Origin: Nitrosospira multiformis
Lineage (GTDB): Bacteria > Pseudomonadota > Gammaproteobacteria > Burkholderiales > Nitrosomonadaceae
Direction of reading: 5' to 3'
Assembly: GCA_017306155.1 (NCBI GenBank)
Contig: JAFKJB010000004.1
Span: 124,001-188,000 of the forward strand
Length of the DNA stretch: 64,000 nt
The position numbers and the translations under genes are program-made. Under the pieces are notes generated by a model. That model worked only from the letters and a program-made list of their open reading frames with translations, was not told the origin of the DNA and made no database searches. Below are positions 60,885 through 64,000 of the stretch, in pieces; position 1 is the first letter of the stretch, and each line of letters opens with the position of its first letter.

Positions 60885-61541
60885 ATGACTGAAGTGAAAA
60901 TGGATTCAGAAGCAAGCACGATTGATATCTGTGTACAGCATGCGCGCGAGATACTGGCGTCCCAACTCCCGCAAGTTAAAGACAAAGGATATGATTTCGC
61001 ACCTCTTTTCAGGCAGATGACCATCCAGTTATATCTGGTGGGCGTGATGTGGCGGTGCAGCGAAAGACTCGGGGTGGCGGGAGATGGGCGCGATCATGCC
61101 TTTGAAGCGATGCAATCCATGCTCATCGCCGATGGCATGAAAAAGAAAGAAGCTCAACAGCGTATCGTGTTCCTGCGCAACATGTCGCGGGTGGAAGACG
61201 GAACAGACACTCTTGCCGTATCGACTGGCTATGAGGCGGTTCTGAACGATGACAGCATGACGCGCCTTTTTGATGAGTACCGCCACGAGGTGCGGGTTTC
61301 CGGTTCGCTATGGCGTCTTTTTGATCGCGGTAAAAAGATCATGTTTATCGGCGGCGCAGTGGCAGCCTTTATAACGATCTGGGTTGTAACCATCTTTCTG
61401 CCGAAAACCGAGGGAATCGACATACTGGCAGCCGGCCTTCTGGCTGCCACCCTGGTTGTCGTTCCGACATTTCTGGTCGGACTGCTGATTTATCGGACGA
61501 AGATGAAAAAATCCAGTCCCCCTGCGTCTTCGCAATCATGA
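60885..61541 (+). CDS. unrecognised C-terminally anchored membrane protein
   Basis: 218 residues. A hydrophilic, helical N-terminal part (1-150; includes FRQMTIQLYLVGVMWRCSER and an acidic VEDGTDTLAVSTGYEAVLNDD) is followed by two membrane helices (about 152-172 and 180-203) and a Lys/Ser-rich end. This layout suggests a cytoplasmic domain tethered by a hairpin. A second start at codon 6 is possible. I recognise no family. Confidence 0.65.
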   Translation: MTEVKMDSEASTIDICVQHAREILASQLPQVKDKGYDFAPLFRQMTIQLYLVGVMWRCSERLGVAGDGRDHAFEAMQSMLIADGMKKKEAQQRIVFLRNMSRVEDGTDTLAVSTGYEAVLNDDSMTRLFDEYRHEVRVSGSLWRLFDRGKKIMFIGGAVAAFITIWVVTIFLPKTEGIDILAAGLLAATLVVVPTFLVGLLIYRTKMKKSSPPASSQS

Positions 61542-61730
61542 TTGGACGAAAAGGCATGTTTATGTGGCGGGGTACAGTTTCCAGATCACGGTCCCGGTGA
61601 GCCAGTCTGCTTTGCATGCCTATGAGCGAACGCGGGATTGCGCAGGATATACACCCGGGGTGAAAGATACGAACAGGCAAGGCCTCATCCGTCATCTGCC
61701 CGTGCTCCGGCCTGCCGGGTCACACTCACG

Positions 61731-62597
61731 ATGAGCGCGAAGATCATCGATGGCAAGAGGCTGAGCCAGGAGGTGAGGGCAGCGTGTCAGGCGCGGGCAG
61801 CCCGTCTGACGGAAAGAAGTGCCCGGCCGGGGCTGGCCGTGGTTATCGTGGGAGACAATCCGGCTTCCAGGGTGTATGTGCGAAACAAGGCCAAGGCCTG
61901 CAGCGAAACGGGCATCTATTCCGAAGTCCATGAGTTCGCGGAAAGCGCCACCGAGGAGGAGGTGATAGAGCGTATCCAGGAACTGAACAGGAACGCCAAA
62001 ATCCACGGCATTCTCGTCCAACTGCCGCTGCCTCGACATTTTGACAGCAGCAGAGTCCTCGCATCTGTCGCCGTGGAAAAAGACGTGGATGGCTTTCATC
62101 TTTATAATGTAGGCGCACTTGTAACCGGTAGCAGCATTTTTCCGCCTTGCACGCCCAACGGCGTGATGAAAATGCTGGAGAAATACGCTATCCCGGTTGA
62201 AGGGCAGCATGCGGTAATAGTAGGCCGCAGTAATATCGTCGGCAAGCCGATGGCGCTGATGCTGCTGCACAAAGGCGCAACCGTAACCATCTGCACATCC
62301 AGGACGCAGAACCTGCCGGAGCACACCAGCCGCGCCGATATTCTGGTCGTTGCGGTCGGGAAGCCGCGCATGATCACTGCTCCCATGGTGAAACCTGGAG
62401 CGACAGTAATTGACGTCGGTATCAACCGCTTGCCCGACGGAAAGCTGGCCGGGGACGTGGACTTTGAATCGGTCAAGGAAAAGGCGGGTTATATCACGCC
62501 TGTGCCGGGAGGAGTAGGACCGATGACTATAGCGATGCTGCTGTGCAACACTGTTGTAGCCGCGGAGCAGGCACACGTCCGGTTGCAGGGGAGCTAA
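61731..62597 (+). CDS. folD: methylenetetrahydrofolate dehydrogenase / cyclohydrolase
   Basis: 288 residues interconverting 5,10-methylene-, methenyl- and 10-formyl-tetrahydrofolate. The catalytic Lys is in [28 protein letters not shown] binds NADP and [15 protein letters not shown] is the C-terminal signature. ATG 61731 gives the standard length, although the frame is open to 61638. Confidence 0.97.
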   Translation: MSAKIIDGKRLSQEVRAACQARAARLTERSARPGLAVVIVGDNPASRVYVRNKAKACSETGIYSEVHEFAESATEEEVIERIQELNRNAKIHGILVQLPLPRHFDSSRVLASVAVEKDVDGFHLYNVGALVTGSSIFPPCTPNGVMKMLEKYAIPVEGQHAVIVGRSNIVGKPMALMLLHKGATVTICTSRTQNLPEHTSRADILVVAVGKPRMITAPMVKPGATVIDVGINRLPDGKLAGDVDFESVKEKAGYITPVPGGVGPMTIAMLLCNTVVAAEQAHVRLQGS

Positions 62598-62649
62598 TCC
62601 CCGCCTCTATCACATCGCGGGCAGGCGCCCGACAATTTCGAGACAAGAC

Positions 62650-64000
62650 ATGGAACCTATACCCGATATAGACCCTACTGAAACGCAGGAATGGCTGGAG
62701 GCGCTGGAATCCGTCTTGACGCACGAGGGGACGGAGCGGGCACACTACCTGCTGGAGAGGCTGGTGGAAAAAGCGCGCCGCTCAGGCGCCTATCTTCCCT
62801 ATAGCGCCACTACGGCCTATATCAATACCATTCCTCCAGGAAAGGAGGAGCGGTCGCCGGGAAATCATGCGCTGGAACATCGCATCCGCTCCTATGTGCG
62901 CTGGAATTCCATGGCCATGGTGCTGCATGCCAACAGGAAATCCAATGTGGGGGGGCATATTGCCAGCTTTGCCTCGGCCGCTACGCTATATGATGTAGGC
63001 TACAACCATTTCTGGCATGCCCGGTCGGAGAATCACGGCGGTGATCTGATATTCGCACAGGGGCATTCGTCGCCCGGTCTTTACGCCTATGCTTTTCTGC
63101 TGGGAGAGCTGACAGAGGAGCAACTCAATAATTTCCGGCGGGAGGTGGGTGGAAAGGGATTGTCTTCCTATCCGCATCCGTGGCTGATGCCCGACTTCTG
63201 GCAGTTCCCGACGGTATCAATGGGACTTGGGCCGCTGATGGCGATATATCAGGCGCGCTTCATGAAGTACCTGGGCAGTCGCGGACTGGTCAAGACCGAG
63301 GACCGCAAGGTGTGGGCATTCATGGGCGACGGAGAAATGGATGAACCGGAATCGCTGGGATCCATTTCGCTTGCGTCGCGCGAAAACCTGGACAACCTGA
63401 TTTTCGTCATCAATTGCAACCTTCAGCGTCTCGACGGGCCGGTGCGTGGAAATGGCAAGATCATTCAGGAACTGGAAGCCGCTTTTCGCGGGTCCGGCTG
63501 GAATGTCATCAAGGTAATCTGGGGCTCATACTGGGATCCCTTGCTTGCCAAGGATACCAAGGGGTTGCTGCAGCAACGCATGATGGAATGCGTGGATGGC
63601 GAATATCAGACTTTCAAGTCGAGAGACGGCGCTTATGTGCGGGAACATTTCTTCGGCAAATATCCGGAGCTGCTCGAAATGGTGGCGAATATGTCCGACG
63701 ATGACATATGGCGCCTGAACCGGGGCGGACACGACCCGCATAAAGTCTATGCCGCGTATTCCGAGGCGGTGAAGCACAAGGGCCAGCCCACCGTAATCCT
63801 CGCCAAGACGATCAAGGGTTACGGGATGGGTGAAGCGGGCGAAGCCCAGAATATCACTCATCAGCAGAAAAAGATGGGTACCACTTCGCTCAAAGCGTTT
63901 CGTGATCGCTTCGGCCTGCCGATCAGCGATGATGAGATCGACGCGGTACCCTACCTGAAATTCGATAAGGATGCGCCCGAATCCGTCTACATGCACCAGC
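62650..64000 (+). CDS. aceE: pyruvate dehydrogenase E1 component (5' part, runs off right edge)
   Basis: The first 450 codons of the homodimeric E1 (about 890 in the family). GGHIASFASAATLYDVGYNH and DLIFAQGHSSPGLYA surround the active site, and FMGDGEMDEPES with INCNLQRLDGP is the thiamine diphosphate/Mg motif. It decarboxylates pyruvate and acetylates E2. ATG 62650 (MEPIPDIDPTETQEWLEALE) is the natural start, 52 bases after folD. The transketolase C-terminal part lies beyond the window; no stop occurs before 64000. Confidence 0.97.
   Translation, partial: MEPIPDIDPTETQEWLEALESVLTHEGTERAHYLLERLVEKARRSGAYLPYSATTAYINTIPPGKEERSPGNHALEHRIRSYVRWNSMAMVLHANRKSNVGGHIASFASAATLYDVGYNHFWHARSENHGGDLIFAQGHSSPGLYAYAFLLGELTEEQLNNFRREVGGKGLSSYPHPWLMPDFWQFPTVSMGLGPLMAIYQARFMKYLGSRGLVKTEDRKVWAFMGDGEMDEPESLGSISLASRENLDNLIFVINCNLQRLDGPVRGNGKIIQELEAAFRGSGWNVIKVIWGSYWDPLLAKDTKGLLQQRMMECVDGEYQTFKSRDGAYVREHFFGKYPELLEMVANMSDDDIWRLNRGGHDPHKVYAAYSEAVKHKGQPTVILAKTIKGYGMGEAGEAQNITHQQKKMGTTSLKAFRDRFGLPISDDEIDAVPYLKFDKDAPESVYMHQ

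Overview
The window reads as chromosome of a Gram-negative betaproteobacterium with moderately high GC content and dense operons. A Nitrosospira-like ammonia oxidizer (Nitrosomonadaceae) is my best guess. That rests on a short periplasmic cytochrome c resembling Nitrosomonas cytochrome c-552, an exosortase-A-type exopolysaccharide ligase, the order atpIBEFHAGDC-glmU-glmS, and the general character of the proteins. It is recognition, not a database result.

Layout. 1-7.9 kb is the end of an exopolysaccharide (EPS) locus: a partial AT-rich methyltransferase, a Wzx-type flippase, a GT2 glycosyltransferase, a sulfotransferase, a stand-alone APS kinase (cysC), a Wzy/O-ligase-type membrane protein of the exosortase A family and a NodB deacetylase. 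A two-domain DUF3565-DUF1971 protein follows. 8.8-15.9 kb is the complete F1Fo ATP synthase operon, with a near-consensus promoter and a strong terminator, followed by glmU and glmS. 19.7-27.7 kb (minus strand) holds an unrecognised protein and the rod-shape operon mreB-mreC-mreD-mrdA-rodA-rlpA, divergent from gatC-gatA-gatB (27.8-31.2 kb).

31.2-42.4 kb is the accessory part. It carries a possible regulated 25-residue membrane peptide, a small membrane-anchored hypothetical, a RelB/RelE-type toxin-antitoxin pair, a three-domain MsrA-thioredoxin-MsrB protein, a DUF1269 protein, a type II P-type cation ATPase, and at least three decayed loci (phospholipase D-like, HdeD/DUF1269 deletion scar, aldo/keto reductase). 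42.4-64 kb returns to housekeeping and metabolism: pteridine reductase, MidA-type methyltransferase, CBS protein, GlcF-like iron-sulfur protein behind a sigma-54-like promoter, serine/threonine dehydratase-like enzyme, coq7, OsmC, YdcF/ElyC-like protein, the ilvD-DUF255-cytochrome c group, lgt and small genes downstream, pyrC, an AIF-like flavoprotein, an unrecognised membrane protein, folD and the 5' part of aceE.

How the genes fit together. PAPS made by CysC could feed the neighbouring sulfotransferase, suggesting a sulfated EPS. GlmU and GlmS make UDP-GlcNAc for the wall built by the MreBCD-PBP2-RodA elongasome. ATP synthase and the cytochrome belong to respiration. The most interesting candidates for something undescribed are the micro-ORF behind an 11-bp-pitch TAACA array, the sulfated-EPS module, the MsrA-Trx-MsrB architecture and the sigma-54-like site upstream of the GlcF-like gene.
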